Below are positions 33,644 through 46,161 of a DNA stretch of 64,000 bases, piece after piece. The notes under the pieces were generated by a model. It was not told the DNA's origin, searched no databases, and was given only the letters and a program-made list of their open reading frames with translations. Position 1 is the first letter of the stretch, and the number at the start of each line of letters is the position of its first letter. Source of the DNA: Orobanche coerulescens (Eukaryota; Streptophyta; Magnoliopsida; Lamiales; Orobanchaceae); assembly GCA_033398695.1 (NCBI GenBank), contig CM065812.1:135290858-135354857 (forward strand), written 5' to 3'. The position numbers were made by a program, and so were the translations under genes.

Positions 33644-34001
33644 TATCTATGTAATACCCAGTTGTAATTCATTCATTATCATTCAGTAATTATCATTCAG
33701 TAACTGTCACTCAGTAAATTTCACTCATTAATAATCATTCATCATTCACGTTCATTCATTGTATTCATTGTTGGCGTATTTTTAGCCGTGTATCAATTAC
33801 CGATCGTCTTTCGCCTCCATTTGAGTATTGAGCCGAGAGTATTATCATTATCATCGTGATTGGTAGTCTTGTTTTGGAAATATCATCTATGGCATGTTTT
33901 GGACTTATTTTCATTCAAATACTTAAGGTATGTCGGATCATTCATCAGTTGTAGTGAAAACAGAGTAGTCATATTTTTGTCACTTCCAGCAGCGAGTTAC
34001 G

Positions 34002-34470
34002 GCCATAACTAATCAGGCATTACGGCCGTAACATGCATTCGTTGGTTTAGGGATATTTTTGGACGAAGGTGAGTTACGGCCGTAAGGATAGGCGGGTACG
34101 GCCGTAACATGCGTTCATTGTTTTCACGATAGTTCGGACGAATAAGACTTACGGCCGTAAGGGTTGCGGCATACGGCTATAAGTTGAGGCAGGTAAGGCC
34201 GTAAGGCTTGGCCGATTATGGCCGTACGTTTCGAGCAGGGTGCCCAGGCAGTTTCAAAGAGGGCTTCATACGCCCATAAGTTTTGCCGAGTACGGCCGTA
34301 TCAATCGAGTTACGCCCGTAAGGCAGGTGCGGGTACGGCTGTATGACCTTCGGCAGATTCTGGACGAAGCCGAGTTACGGACGTACGAGATGGCTGGTCA
34401 CGGTCGTAAGGCCGTTGACTTGGGAATGTAACGACCATAAGTTGGCTGAGTTACGGCCGTAACAATGGCA
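34002..34470 (+). repeat. Paired palindromes TTACGGCCGTAA, element 3 right LTR
   Basis: Same layout as 14625-15090 with private point changes. Both perfect palindromes and one-base variants (TTACGGACGTAC) occur. Confidence 0.9.
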
Positions 34471-34706
34471 TTACTTAAGTACCTGAACGGGTTTTTGAGG
34501 TCATTTTTATCATTTATTCACCTTGTTTCCGAGAGAGAGAGCTTGAGGGAGAGATTTTTATTCATCAATCACTTGGGTGTTTGGTTTTCATCATCTTCAC
34601 TCATTTGTGAAGCCTGTATAGTCGACTTAACACGTGTTCATCGGATCAAAGTATTTGGATCTTCAAGAGGTAAATTCTTCAACATCTTGGATTTCGATTT
34701 TGAGTT

Positions 34707-35520
34707 GGGATATGATGTTTTGGATGTTATAATCATGTTGTATGAAGAGATATACATACGATTATGAGTGTGTATGAATATTCATTGGATTATTGAAAGA
34801 TTATTCAAGAAAACTTTGAATAATGAGTTGGATTGGGGGGTTTTCGATTAGTTGTTGTTGAAATCACGAATTGGATATTCATATTGGATTATTGATTGTA
34901 TTGAAGATGTTTTGTTGGTTTGAAACACTCCTTGGGGTTTTGATATGATGTTTTGGATGTTATAATCATGTTGGATGTTATAATCACGAGTTGGGATATG
35001 ATGTTTTGGATGTTATAATCATGTTGTATGAAGAGATATACATACGATTATGAGTGTGTATGAATATTCATTGGATTATTGAAAGATTATTCAAGAAAAC
35101 TTTGAATAATGAGTTGGATTGGGGGGTTTTCGATTAGTTGTTGTTGAAATCACGAATTGGATATTCATATTGGATTATTGATTGTATTGAAGATGTTTTG
35201 TTGGTTTGAAACACTCCTTGGGGTTTTGATATGATGTTTTGGATGTTATAATCATGTTGGATGTTATAATCACGAGTTGGGATATGATGTTTTGGATGTT
35301 ATAATCATGTTGTATGAAGAGATATACATACGATTATGAGTGTGTATGAATATTCATTGGATTATTGAAAGATTATTCAAGAAAACTTTGAATAATGAGT
35401 TGGATTGGGGGGTTTTCGATTAGTTGTTGTTGAAATCACGAATTGGATATTCATATTGGATTATTGATTGTATTGAAGATGTTTTGTTGGTTTGAAACAC
35501 TCCTTGGGGTTTTGATATGG
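34707..35520 (+). repeat. Three tandem copies of a 286-bp LTR segment
   Basis: Copies begin at GGGATATG near 34707, 34993 and 35279. By eye copies 1 and 2 are identical over their length and copy 3 is identical until its end. The left LTR has one copy. Recent slippage or unequal exchange, or an assembly duplication. Confidence 0.9.
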
Positions 35521-35865
35521 GTATAATTAAGGATTGGTTGTAAATAATCGAAGATTGGTTGCAACGTGTTTGATATAATGTCCCAATGAACTTGGATTTG
35601 TCATCTCGACGTTTGGAGTTAGTTATAATCGTGTTTGATTTGTATATTGAATGGATTGTTGGTAATTGTGTTATTCAAGGTTGTTCGAGCGACCGACACC
35701 TTATTTAGGACGTTTGTTCTTGGGAGGACATTCTTCACCGGTGTTGAGTAAGTTAATTCTTACTCGGTTAATAGGATATTCATTCCTTTCGTTGTTGTTC
35801 ATTCATAATCATAACTCATTCATAATGTATTAACCGTATTGAGACTTGTAATTGTCGAATAATCA

Positions 35866-38755
35866 CTAGCGCACGCTAATCACAGGAGGTAGCGCGCGCT
35901 AAGCTGGGATTTGTATTATAAATAGGACACTTCACTCCTCATTTCGCCATTCTTCTTCATTTCTCTACTTTTGGCCAAGAGAGAGAGTCTTGGGATAGAT
36001 TTTTCATCATCATATCACTTGTGTATTCATGTTCTAATCACCTATCTTCGGTTGTGGAGCTTAGATAGTCAATTAACTCGGGTTTCAACGGATTGAAGGG
36101 TTTGGATCTTCAAAGGTAATTTCTTCAAAATCTTAGATTTCGATTTTGAGTTGGAGTATGATGTTTTGGATGTTATAATAATGATATGTGAAGGGATATA
36201 CGTATGATTATGAGTTTTTATGAATTATCATTGGATTGTTGGAGGATTTTTCAAGAACACCTCGAGGGTTGACTTTAGAATTTTGGGGTTTCGATTAGAT
36301 GTTGTTGTAATCTCGATTTGTGCATTCCTATTGGATTATTGATTGTATTGAGGATGTTTTATTGGATTGAATCACTCATTTGGAGGTTGGTTTTTGATAT
36401 AATTGGGATTGGTTGTAAACAATGGGAGATTGTTTACAATGTGTTTGTTTAAATGCCCCAATGAGTTTGGGTAGTGTTGTATCGACTTTTGAGTTGGTTG
36501 TAATCATGCTTGCTTCATATATTAAGCGTATCGTTGGTAATTGTGTTATTCAAGGTTGTTCAAGCGGCCGATAATTCCATTAAGGACGTTGATCGCGGTA
36601 GGACTTTCTCGCCTTCGGTTTGAGGCAAGTTTTATATGTGTATGTATTGTATCATTCTGAGATTTAGTCTCTTCATGAGTTCATTGATATTAAGGGATCA
36701 TTCGATACGATACTCTTCGGCAATTATGCCAAATATTTACTATTGTTTATTAATGGCCGGCTCAAGGTATTGGGATACTCGTTGTTAATGTTATTATCGA
36801 TAGCCGGTTCGCGGTATCGATGTATCGATTATTATTGTTGATATTGATGTCGATCTATGACATTTTTGTAATCATTGTTATTGATGTTGGTGTTTTGTCA
36901 TTGATGTTGTATTGGCCGATTGAAGGCATTGGCGTATTCGTTTCTCATCTCCGTCATCGGTAACCGATTAAAGGTGCTGAGGCATTCTTCGTATCATTCT
37001 TATCGATTGGACGTTCTAAGATAATCGAGGTATTGAATAATTCGTTATATCATTGTTATCGATTGGCCGTTCTAAGGCAATCGAGGTATTGAATAATTCA
37101 TTGTATCATTGTTATCGATTGGCCGTTCTAAGGCAATCGAGGTATTGAATCATCCGCTGCATCATTGTTATCGGTTGGCCATTCTAAGGCAATCGAGGTA
37201 TTGAATCATCTGCTGCATCATTGTTATCGCTTGGCCATTCTAAGGCAATCGAGGTATTGAATTGGTACTGTCGAGGATAGTTCCCATCCGTTGTGTCTTT
37301 GTTATCGATTGACCATTCTAAGGTAATCGAGGTATTTAATTGGGACCGCTGAGGATGGTGCCCATCCGTGAGTCATTATTATCGTGTTGGCGGACTCAAG
37401 GCAACACACTATCATTCTCGTGAATTCGGTAATCTTGGGATCGTTGCTGTTTGTGATTAATTGTGTTTTGGAGGTTAGTCTCGGCTAGTGCTCGATGGGT
37501 AAGTTTGGGGCTTGAACCTTCGTGGTTGGTTTCCCAACACCTAAAGTTCAGTAGGTCACGGTCACTGGGTGATCTCATTATGGGTAAGCTTGGGGCTTGA
37601 ACCTTCGCGGTTGGTTTCCCAACACCTACAGTTCAGTAGGTCACGGTCATTTTGATGATCTCATTATCGGTAAGTCTAGGGCTTGAATCTTCACGGTTAG
37701 TTTCCCAGTACATGCAATTCAACAGGTCACGGTCACTGGGTGATCTCATTATGGGTAAGTTTGGGGCTTGAACCTTCGCGGTTGGTTTCCCAACACCTAC
37801 AGTTCAGTAGGTCACGGCCATTGGATGGTCTCATTGTGATACGGCTTCGTGCAGTGGCTTCGGCCCTCATTGTGATACGGCTTCATGCCGTGGCTTCGGC
37901 CCTCATTGTGATACGGCTTCGTGCCGTGGCTTTGGCCCTCATTGTGATACGGCTTCGTTCCGTGGCTTCAGCCCTCATTGTTACAGCTTCGAGCTATTTT
38001 AGCTTCTGGTGATGGTGATATTTTACAGCTTCGGCTGAGTGGCTTTCAGGCCTATGTGATGTCTTGGTATTTTTGTTGGAGCCTTCGGGCATTGTGATTC
38101 ATATTTAATTCAGTTCTGGTTTAGTTCATGTTCGTGTAATTCACTGTGGAGTTCTATAATTATGATTCTCCATTAGGCATTTATGTTCTAACATGTTTAA
38201 CACGTATTAGTACTATGCCGTGGGCATTGTGTTTCATGAATGCTCAGTTCTTACCTTGGTTTTTGAGCATCTCGTATTATTATTATCATTGTACCGTTTC
38301 ATTCTGCCTTGGATGCATATCATGTTATACATGTATTTGATGTTCATTATCTGGATGACTGACCCCGTGGGGGCGGAACATGTTTTTCATGTTTTAGTTG
38401 CTTGCGAGGAGAGAGTTGAGACACAGGGGCGTGACGATGGCGACGAGGCAGTTAAGCGATACTAGTCCGAGTTGTTCATGTTGGTCATTCAGTTGGAGTG
38501 TTCTTCAGTTTGTCAGTCTTTGTCATTATGTATTATCCGAGCAAATGCTCGTGGATGTTGTATTTTATTTTTGGCCAGGTAAGCCCATCGTTGTCATTGA
38601 AATTCCTCATCAGAATATTTTGTCGGATATCATAGTATGGACTGTGATTTCCCCTATTGGTTAATTTGATGTATTTTAGTCGTGTTCGCCTGGTGGATCT
38701 CCTAGTGTGGGGTCCAAGACACTGTAATAACCCAATAGGATTTGGGGGTGTTATA
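35866..38755 (+). mobile_element. LTR B, second part
   Basis: Resumes in the last palindrome pair (TAGCGCACGCTA at 35867), then TATAAATA at 35917-35924, a short GA tract, the 57-, 85- and 36-bp arrays, and the LTR end GGGTGTTATA (38746-38755, mutated from TTACA). Confidence 0.9.
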
Positions 38756-39475
38756 GAAGATTGTATCGGGGATTTGGGTTGTGAGATACCCTAATATGTG
38801 AGTTATGTGGCTCTACCGACGCGGTAGTTGTGGGACTTTCAGGTTATGACAATCTGGACAGTCGGGTTTTGTGAGTCTTGAAATTTGTACGACTGCATGA
38901 GTCATTCATTCATCGAGTCGTCGTCAGTGAAGACTAGTATCGCAAGATCTCGAAGCTTTGTATAGCCTATGTAAGGACTCGATTCTCTTTATGTTCATAC
39001 ATTCATTATGTCATTGATTATACATGTTTTGTTGAAACCTATATGTGACATTGATGTTACGATTAATTCATGACTAATTATTTTGGAGCACGTGTGACCT
39101 TTGCAAGCGATAAGGATCAACTCATTCATCAGTCAACAATCCTCAATCATCATTTTTGATCTTATCGATCATATTAATTCATTAATCACTCAGTTATTCT
39201 CATTGCTCTGTTGTTGATCTTGTGGATCGAATTATCAATCTTGTTAACTTGTTCAAGATAATCATTCAGGAATTTCATCAGATAATCATGTCACCTCACT
39301 TGACCTTTCATGCGATCTTATCATATTCCGGCGTAATGTCGACGATCATTTTATTGCATTATTAATGCGTTCATTGTGTTAGAGCGTGTATGCCTATTAT
39401 TATCATTCCATAACGTAATCATAATGCGATATTCATGCGGGATCTATAATCATCATGTGACTTTCCTGCTTCAGT
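38756..39475 (+). mobile_element. PBS remnant and leader, internal copy 2
   Basis: TTGTATCGGGGA at 38761 is a mutated iMet PBS. The leader matches 11138-11829 closely, confirming that LTR B serves as right LTR of one internal and left LTR of the next. Confidence 0.85.
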
Positions 39476-40723
39476 ATGGATAGAGCTGTCAGAGGACGCA
39501 GGGGAAGAGGTCGTGGTGCGGGCCGAAACCCGGGATCTCGTGTGAATACCCGCGTGAACACGAGGGATAACATTAGTTCAACAGGTAGTGATGCTACCCA
39601 TTCACCGGTAGATAATCATTCACTGTCAGGGAGTCGTACCCGAGATGCAGCTCAATCGGAGGGTGTTTGGGTGGTCCCATTAATATGTATGCAGAGCATG
39701 ATGGCCCAGATGACTCAGATGACGCGGATAGTTAAAACCTTGCAGACCTCGATGGTTTGTGGTGCACCACAGCAGGGATTCTAGGTGTCGTTTCATGGAC
39801 AGACTGTAGGAGTGAGTCAGATTGTTGGCGCTATCTCTCATTAGAGGCTGCCTACTTTTGAGGGTTCGTCGGAACCAGCTGATATTGTTCATTGGCTTGA
39901 GCATTTTGATAAACTCTTCGACATGGTTCAGTGTCCGGAAGAGAGTAAGATGGCAGTAGCGGCTTACTACTTGAGTAAGGGTGCTTATTCTTGGTGGCTT
40001 TCTGTGAAACCCGCCTATCGTGATTGTGTTTGGAGCAAGTTCAAAACTCTCATGATAGAGAGGTATTATCCGGCTCCACTTCGTGAAGCGAAATTATCAG
40101 AGGTTTTAAATCCCGAATCCATCTAGGACGAGGGTGTTATTGTCATTGCTGAGAAGTTTCAGGGACTCCTTCAGTTTGCTTCGTATGTTATCCGCACTGA
40201 GGCGAATAAGATCAAGTATATTAGCAAGAATCTAAATCCGCAGTTGAGGATGCAGTTGTTCAATCACAATTGTAATTCACTTAGTGAGTTCATCGAGAAG
40301 GCTCTTGGAGCAGAGCTTTTGATCAAGGAGCTTACTCATAAGCACCCTTCAGCTTCTTCTGGTGGGTGGACTAGGATGCCGGTTCGTACTGATGGACATC
40401 GGACTCCGGCGTCCAAGAGGTCATTTTCTAGTCGTCTTCGTGCTGGGAAAGCATCTTCTTCTCAGGCGGCGAGTTCGACCGTTGTTTGCTTTAAATGTGA
40501 TACATTATGACATCGCAGTACTCGGTGCTTGATGCAGGCTATTGTTTGTTTTCTGTGTGGGAGGCAGGGACACCTTCAGAAATACTGCAGGAGATCTAGT
40601 GCCAGTAGATCTCAAGAGAACTCAAGGTCCTCAAGAGATTTTGTCACCCCAGTCTGTACTTCATCCAAGGGGTCCTATCAGGCTTCGGGAGCCAGAGGTA
40701 AGGACATTCATCACCGGTATTGA
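39476..40723 (+). pseudogene. gag: gag of non-autonomous Tekay-like element, internal copy 2
   Basis: A 416-codon frame of the same length and end as the copy at 11830. N-terminus RAVRGRRGRGRGAG, gag domain with DIVHWLEHFDKLF, YSWWLSVKP and MIERYYPAPL, and two knuckles, the first broken by TGA at 40508. The other stops are TAG at 39782, 39842 and 40124. They differ from those of copy 1, so the copies decayed independently after duplication. No pol follows. Confidence 0.9.
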
Positions 40724-40911
40724 AGCAAGTTAATTCTATTCATCTCGGTAAGTCATTCCTGACCTTTGTCGGATTCTATTCATTGTTATTCTTCATAGTC
40801 CGTATTGAGGAGTATTCCTAGAGATGTTGTTTTCAGATCCTGAGGGATAGTTCATATCCCGAGTTGTGTACCCTTAGTTTCGGGGACGAAACTCTTTTTA
40901 AGAGGGGAGTA
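40724..40911 (+). mobile_element. 3' end and polypurine tract, internal copy 2
   Basis: Shorter version of 13078-13431 (a further deletion removes the middle), ending in the PPT AAGAGGGGAG at about 40900-40909 before LTR C. Confidence 0.8.
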
Positions 40912-41138
40912 TGTAATACCCGGTTGTGAATTCATTATTATCATTGAGAAATTGTCACTAAGAAATTTTTTCACTCATTAATAATCATTCAACATTCATG
41001 GTCATTCATCTGTGACCATCGTTCGGCATACTTTGGAATCATGTATCAGTTGTTATTCGTCATTCATCACTGTTTGAGATCGAGACGAGAATATTGTCAT
41101 CATCATCATCATCATATTTTGGTAGTCTGTGTGTGAGG

Positions 41139-41567
41139 TAGCGCACGCTACGTACTCTTGTTAGCGTGCGCTAATTGAGTACAGGTAGCACACGCTGTAG
41201 CTCAACATTAGCGCACGCTAGCGCTAGTGAGGCAGACAGTCCAAAAGGTATTGGGTTGAATTGGTGAATTCGTAGCGCACGCTATAAGTGGAAATAGCAT
41301 ATGCTAATTGTATTGGTAGCGCACGCTAAGTCAGCATAGTAGCACACGCTAAGGCAAGCAGGGAAGAGGACAGTAGGTTCTGGACTCCAATATTCTGGAC
41401 ATCAACTATCAGGTAGCGCACGCTAACATCCGGTTAATGCATGCTAGAGGAAGACATTAGCGCACGCTACCAAGGTATGTAGCCCACGCTAATGCGGCGG
41501 GTAGAGTTCACTGGACTACCCGGTGAACCCGCTAGCGCACGCTAATCACATGAGGTAGCGCGCGCTA
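41139..41567 (+). repeat. Paired palindromes TAGCGCACGCTA, LTR C
   Basis: Starts at 41139, 41162, 41186, 41209 | 41273, 41295, 41317, 41340 | 41414, 41435, 41458, 41480 | 41533, 41556, then TATAAATA at 41580-41587. Spacing is the same as in LTR A although many bases differ. Confidence 0.95.
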
Positions 41568-41637
41568 AGCTGGGTTTTGTATAAATAGGACACTTCACTC
41601 ATCATTTCGTCATTCTTCTTCATTTCTCCACTTTTGG

Positions 41638-41672
<35 letters not shown>

Positions 41673-41818
41673 TTGGGAGAGACTTTTCATCATCATATCA
41701 CTTGTGTATTCATGTTCTAATCACCTATCTTCGGTTGTGGAGTTTGGATAGTCAATTAACTCGGGTTTCAACGGATTGAAGGGTTTGGATCTTCAAAGGT
41801 AATTTCTTCAAAATCTTA

Positions 41819-42231
41819 GGCTGCATTCTGTTTGTATTTCATTTTGTATTTTCATTTTGAAAAATGTTTTGTATTTTTCTGTTTTTATTTTTGTTTTCAA
41901 ATTTACTGAAAACGCGTTCTGTTAAATTTATTTTGCAAAATATTTTTTTTTATAATATTAATATTAAATTCATAAATCTTTATTTTAGACTTAGTTTCAA
42001 ATTAGGATAATCAAAAAAAAAACTCAAAATGCATTTTGATCATTTTGAAGATTATTTGTTGAAATACACACAAAACGCTCAAAACTAGGTTTTGGGCATT
42101 TTGCGTTTTGTGTACAAATATTTTTTTCATTTTCCAAAATGCATTTTCGAAAATGATAAAAAGAACACGTTTTTAGTGTTTTCGAAAATAAAAACAGAAA
42201 ATGACCTCAAAACAGCAAAGAGAACACAGCC
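41819..42231. mobile_element. MITE, probably PIF/Harbinger (Tourist-like)
   Basis: A 413-bp AT-rich insert absent from LTRs A and B. Ends GGCTGCATTCTGTTT and, inverted, GGCTGTGTTCTCTTT. Flanked by TTA (41816-41818) and GTA (42232-42234), close to the 3-bp TWA duplications of this group. It contains no ORF. Confidence 0.7.
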
Positions 42232-43389
42232 GTAGATTTCGATTTTGAGTTGGAGTATGATGTTTTGGATGTTATAATCATGATATGTGAAGGGATATAT
42301 GTATGATTATGAGTTCTTATGAATTATCATTGGATTATTGGAGGATTTTTCAAGAACACCTCGAGGGTTGACTTTGGAATTTTGGGGTTTCGATTAGATG
42401 TTGTCGTAATCTCGATTTGTGCATTCCTATTGGATTATTGATTGTATTGAGGATATTTTGATGGATTGAATCACTCATTTGGAGGTTGGTTTTCGATATA
42501 ATTGGGATTGGTTGTAAGCAATGGGAGATTGTTTACAATGTGTTTGTTTAAATGCCCCAATGAGTTTGGGTGGTGTTGTATCGACGTTTGAGTTGGTTGT
42601 AATCATGCTTGCTTCGTATATTAAGCGTATCGTTGGTAATTGTGTTATTCAAGGTTGTTCGAGCAGCCGATAATTCCATTAAGGACGTTGATCGTGGAAG
42701 GACTTTCTCGCCTTCGGTTTGAGGCAAGTTTTATATGTGTATGAATATATATTGTATCATTCCGAGATTTAGTCTCTTCATTAGTTCATTGATATTAAGG
42801 GATCGTTTGATACGATACTCTTCGGCAATTATGCCAAATATTTACTATTGTTCATTAATGGCCAGTTCAAGGTATTGGGATACTCGTTGTTAATGTTATT
42901 GTCGATAGCCGGTTCGCGGTATCGATGTATCGATTATTGTTGTTGATATTGATGTCGATCTAACACATTTTTGTAATCATTGTTATTGATGTTGGTGTTT
43001 TGTCATTGATGTTGTATTGTCCGATTGAAGGCATTAGCGTATTCGTTTCTCATCTTCGTCATCGGTAACCGATTAAAGGTGCCGAGGCATTCTTCGTATC
43101 ATTGTTATCGATTGTCCGTTCTAAGGCAATCGAGGTATTGAATCATTCGTTGTATAATTGTTATCGATTGGCCATTCTAAGGCAATCGAGGTATTGAATC
43201 ATTCGTTGTATCATTGTTATCGATTGGCCGTTCTAAGGCAATCGAGGTATTGAATCATCCGCTGCATCATTGTTATCGGTTGGCCATTCTAAGGCAATTG
43301 AGGTATTGAATCATCCGCTGCATCATTGTTATCGGTTGGCCATTATAAGGCAATCAAGGTGTTGAATTGGGACTGTTGAGGATAGTTCC

Positions 43390-44703
43390 TGTTGCGATAT
43401 TTCTTGAACGCAAGTGCACGTTATCGTATACAAGTAAAAAAGTGATGAGTGAGTATCGTTCCCACGAGGACTGAATCACTAACTACCGATTTTTGTGTAT
43501 TCCAGTTTTATTTGAACAATCGAAATTTGGGTAGCAATTAATTACTAAAGAAAATTAATAAAAGACTAAACAGTAAAAACGATCGCTTGAAGAAAGAGAA
43601 TCAAATGATGAATAAGTCTAGGATTCTGAATCCACCTAGGTTTATCCGAATTTACTCTCGATTATCTGAAGTTAATGATTTTCCAAATTTATTGAAGGCG
43701 AAGATTGCTAATATACTCTACCGCCTCTCCCGAGGTCAATAGATTTTTCTAAAGGCGAATAACGCACTCTATCCCTAGGTGAATTAATTCGTCAATAGGC
43801 AAAAAGCATAAAATCTCCAAAAAGCCACGTAGTTCCTATGAGTATATTCCTATCTCACAAGATAAAACGGTCCTCACCAATAGTTCCTCACCAACTCTCC
43901 TCTCCCGATTCGAATTGAATGATTAAAACAATACAACTATTGGCCAGCTAATTGAAAGTATTAAACACGATTGGGAAAACTCAACAAAAAGGGAATTAAA
44001 TAGATAATCTCAAGCAAATCCGTCAAAACATAGGTTTCATCAAAATCCTAGATTAGGGTTTTAGCCTGACATGCTAAATAATGAAAATACAGAATTAATA
44101 AATAAAAGCATGAAAATCAAACGCAGATGAAGAGCTCGGATTCCTCCGTTCTTAAACACGCCTCTGCCCTTGATGTCTTCTGCTTCTCTCGTCTGCGATA
44201 GTCTTCTGTGATCCTCCTTTTCCCAAGCCTCCAAGATGATTAATTAGGGTCTTAAACCCTTATTTATAGCTCTCAACAGTCTCCAAATCGCGTCCGTGTG
44301 AGTAGGTCGAGAACTAGCTTCAAAACGGCCCAAATCCGCGCGGAGCACACCAAAACCGCCTTGTGTGCCGCGGCTCACTTAATATGTGCCGCGGCACATG
44401 GCGTCCAGATTAAAACCTGGGCGCTGTGACTTTCTTACGGCGCGGCTTACAGGCGTATGCGCGGCACATAGTACAATTACTCACGGTGCCGTGGTTGCCT
44501 TCTGTCTGCGCGGCCCACTTGCCTTGTGCCGCGGCCCACGGCCAAAATTCGCCGTTTTCGCCCGTTTTGCCTCGTTTTAGCTTCCATACTACAATCTCCT
44601 GTCAAACATACAAGAATAAGGCATTAAAAGCTCATTTATGCAATTTTACTCACCAAAATAATACTAAATAATGATAAATAAACGTATAAAAATACGCCTA
44701 ACA
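43390..44703 (-). mobile_element. Athila-like element, 3' LTR
   Basis: TGTTGCGATATTTC to GCCTAACA, 1314 bp, homologous to 51286-52602. Its GTGCCGCGGCAC cluster (about 44370-44545) is garbled at several CTG/CAG sites relative to the other LTR. Minus-strand TATA CTATAAATA near 44261-44269. Confidence 0.93.
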
Positions 44704-46161
44704 AATACCCCCAAACTTGAGCCTTTGCTTGTCCTCAAGCAAAAAGAATTAATTTTAACAAAAGAATATCGTGAATAATCGTGCAACTCATAGTGCTCAA
44801 CCTAATCAATACTATCCTGAAATTCTCTCTGAATAATACGAGTATCGTAATAGCGAGCTACACTCAGAACACTGATTCCACAAAGTAACCAAGTTCAGTC
44901 CTAATCACTCGTTCATGAAGAAAATCCAGCTCAAAGATTAACAAACGTGAATCTAATCGACCGTCAATATGAAAGGTTAAAATAAACAAGTTAGTTCGCC
45001 CCGTTCCACAGTCTAATGGCAAAATTTTCACGAGTTTCATCAAAAATAACCCTCGGACAGTATTCCCTTATATATATGCTCAAGAAATTGATTCAAGCTG
45101 ACCACTAGGTTCGGATCTCGGGATGTTTCATCGGGATAATCCTAGGGTGGAACTTCCATTCTCATGTATTGGGAAACCGTTTGACGTAAAAGACACTCAT
45201 GGGACACATGGATGCTTCTAGTTACTAAGTTCCCCTCCACAGCGGAGAAACAACTCGAATAGCTAATTCCCGCATGTCCGAATCAAGGTCGCTGTTTTAT
45301 GCGAGAGTAAACAACGGGTCACGTGAATACCCCCGGTTACTAGGCTCCCTATCATTGGAACATGCGAAATTTCTAAACCACTAGTCTAATCAGGGTCGTC
45401 GTTTTACGCGAGAGTAAACAACGGGTCACGTGAATACCCCCGGTTACTAGACTTCCCATCATAGAACAAATATTATCTCGACTTTTGGTGAAAAACTGTC
45501 CGACTCTAAACTCAAGTGCCAACACAAATTATGTTACTGGACGGCTAGCTAACCGAAAAATGTAGCCAAACGTATTAACGGCGATTTGAAAACACGTATG
45601 TCTGCTCTCTTATCCGCTAAGATCTCTACAAACAACGAAAAAAATTCAGACCTAAATGAAGACTTAGCAGAAACAGAAATCACTGACTACAACTCGACTA
45701 AAACTCGACCGTTTCTTCAGAGAGAAAAACAGTGTCGTAACATCAGTATTACACAAATAGAAGCACGAAAAATTTACGAATAAGAGTAAAATCATGACAA
45801 GCAAGGTTATCAACAAAAATAACGAAAAGTAATGCAAAGTGCAACAAAATAAGTACAGCAATGAATGTAGCAACAGAAATTCAATCCCCCCCAAACTTAG
45901 GACGTACATTGACCTCAATGGACAAAATATAATATGCAATAAAATAAGAAGGTCAAGTACTCCCCTACAAACAGCTCACGAACTGGTGCTGGTGTCGTCC
46001 GGCGAGGAGGGTGGTGTGGCAGGCCGAGCAGGTGGAATGAATGGCCCGTTTGGGTGCATAATATGGGCCGTCCATGCAGCTAGGTTCTCCTAGTGGTAGG
46101 CATCCCTCGCTGCTAGACGCCTCGCCTCTCGTCGATTGGCCGGCGGGCCTGCTCTCGCATC
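44704..46161 (-). mobile_element. Athila-like element, non-coding 3' region
   Basis: Next to the LTR lies a PPT (minus GTTTGGGGGTATTTG, 44704-44718). A second PPT-like run, minus AAGTTTGGGGGGG, occurs at 45886-45897. An approximately 103-bp segment with GGGTCACGTGAATACCCCC is duplicated (about 45320 and 45423). No convincing ORF. Confidence 0.7.

Larger units (their letters stand above)
33650..35865 (+). mobile_element. Element 3, right LTR, 3' truncated
   Basis: TGTAATACCCAG start, homologous to 14279-16727. It stops at 35865, corresponding to about 15932 of the left LTR, so roughly 795 bp including the true LTR end are missing. LTR B resumes at 35866. Confidence 0.9.
40912..43389 (+). mobile_element. 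LTR C, first part
   Basis: TGTAATACCCGG start, with the same order of modules as LTR A. Interrupted by a MITE (41819-42231), then cut by the Athila-like element at 43389. The 5 bases before the cut, GTTCC, recur as GTTCA at 52603-52607 (TSD with one change). Confidence 0.92.
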
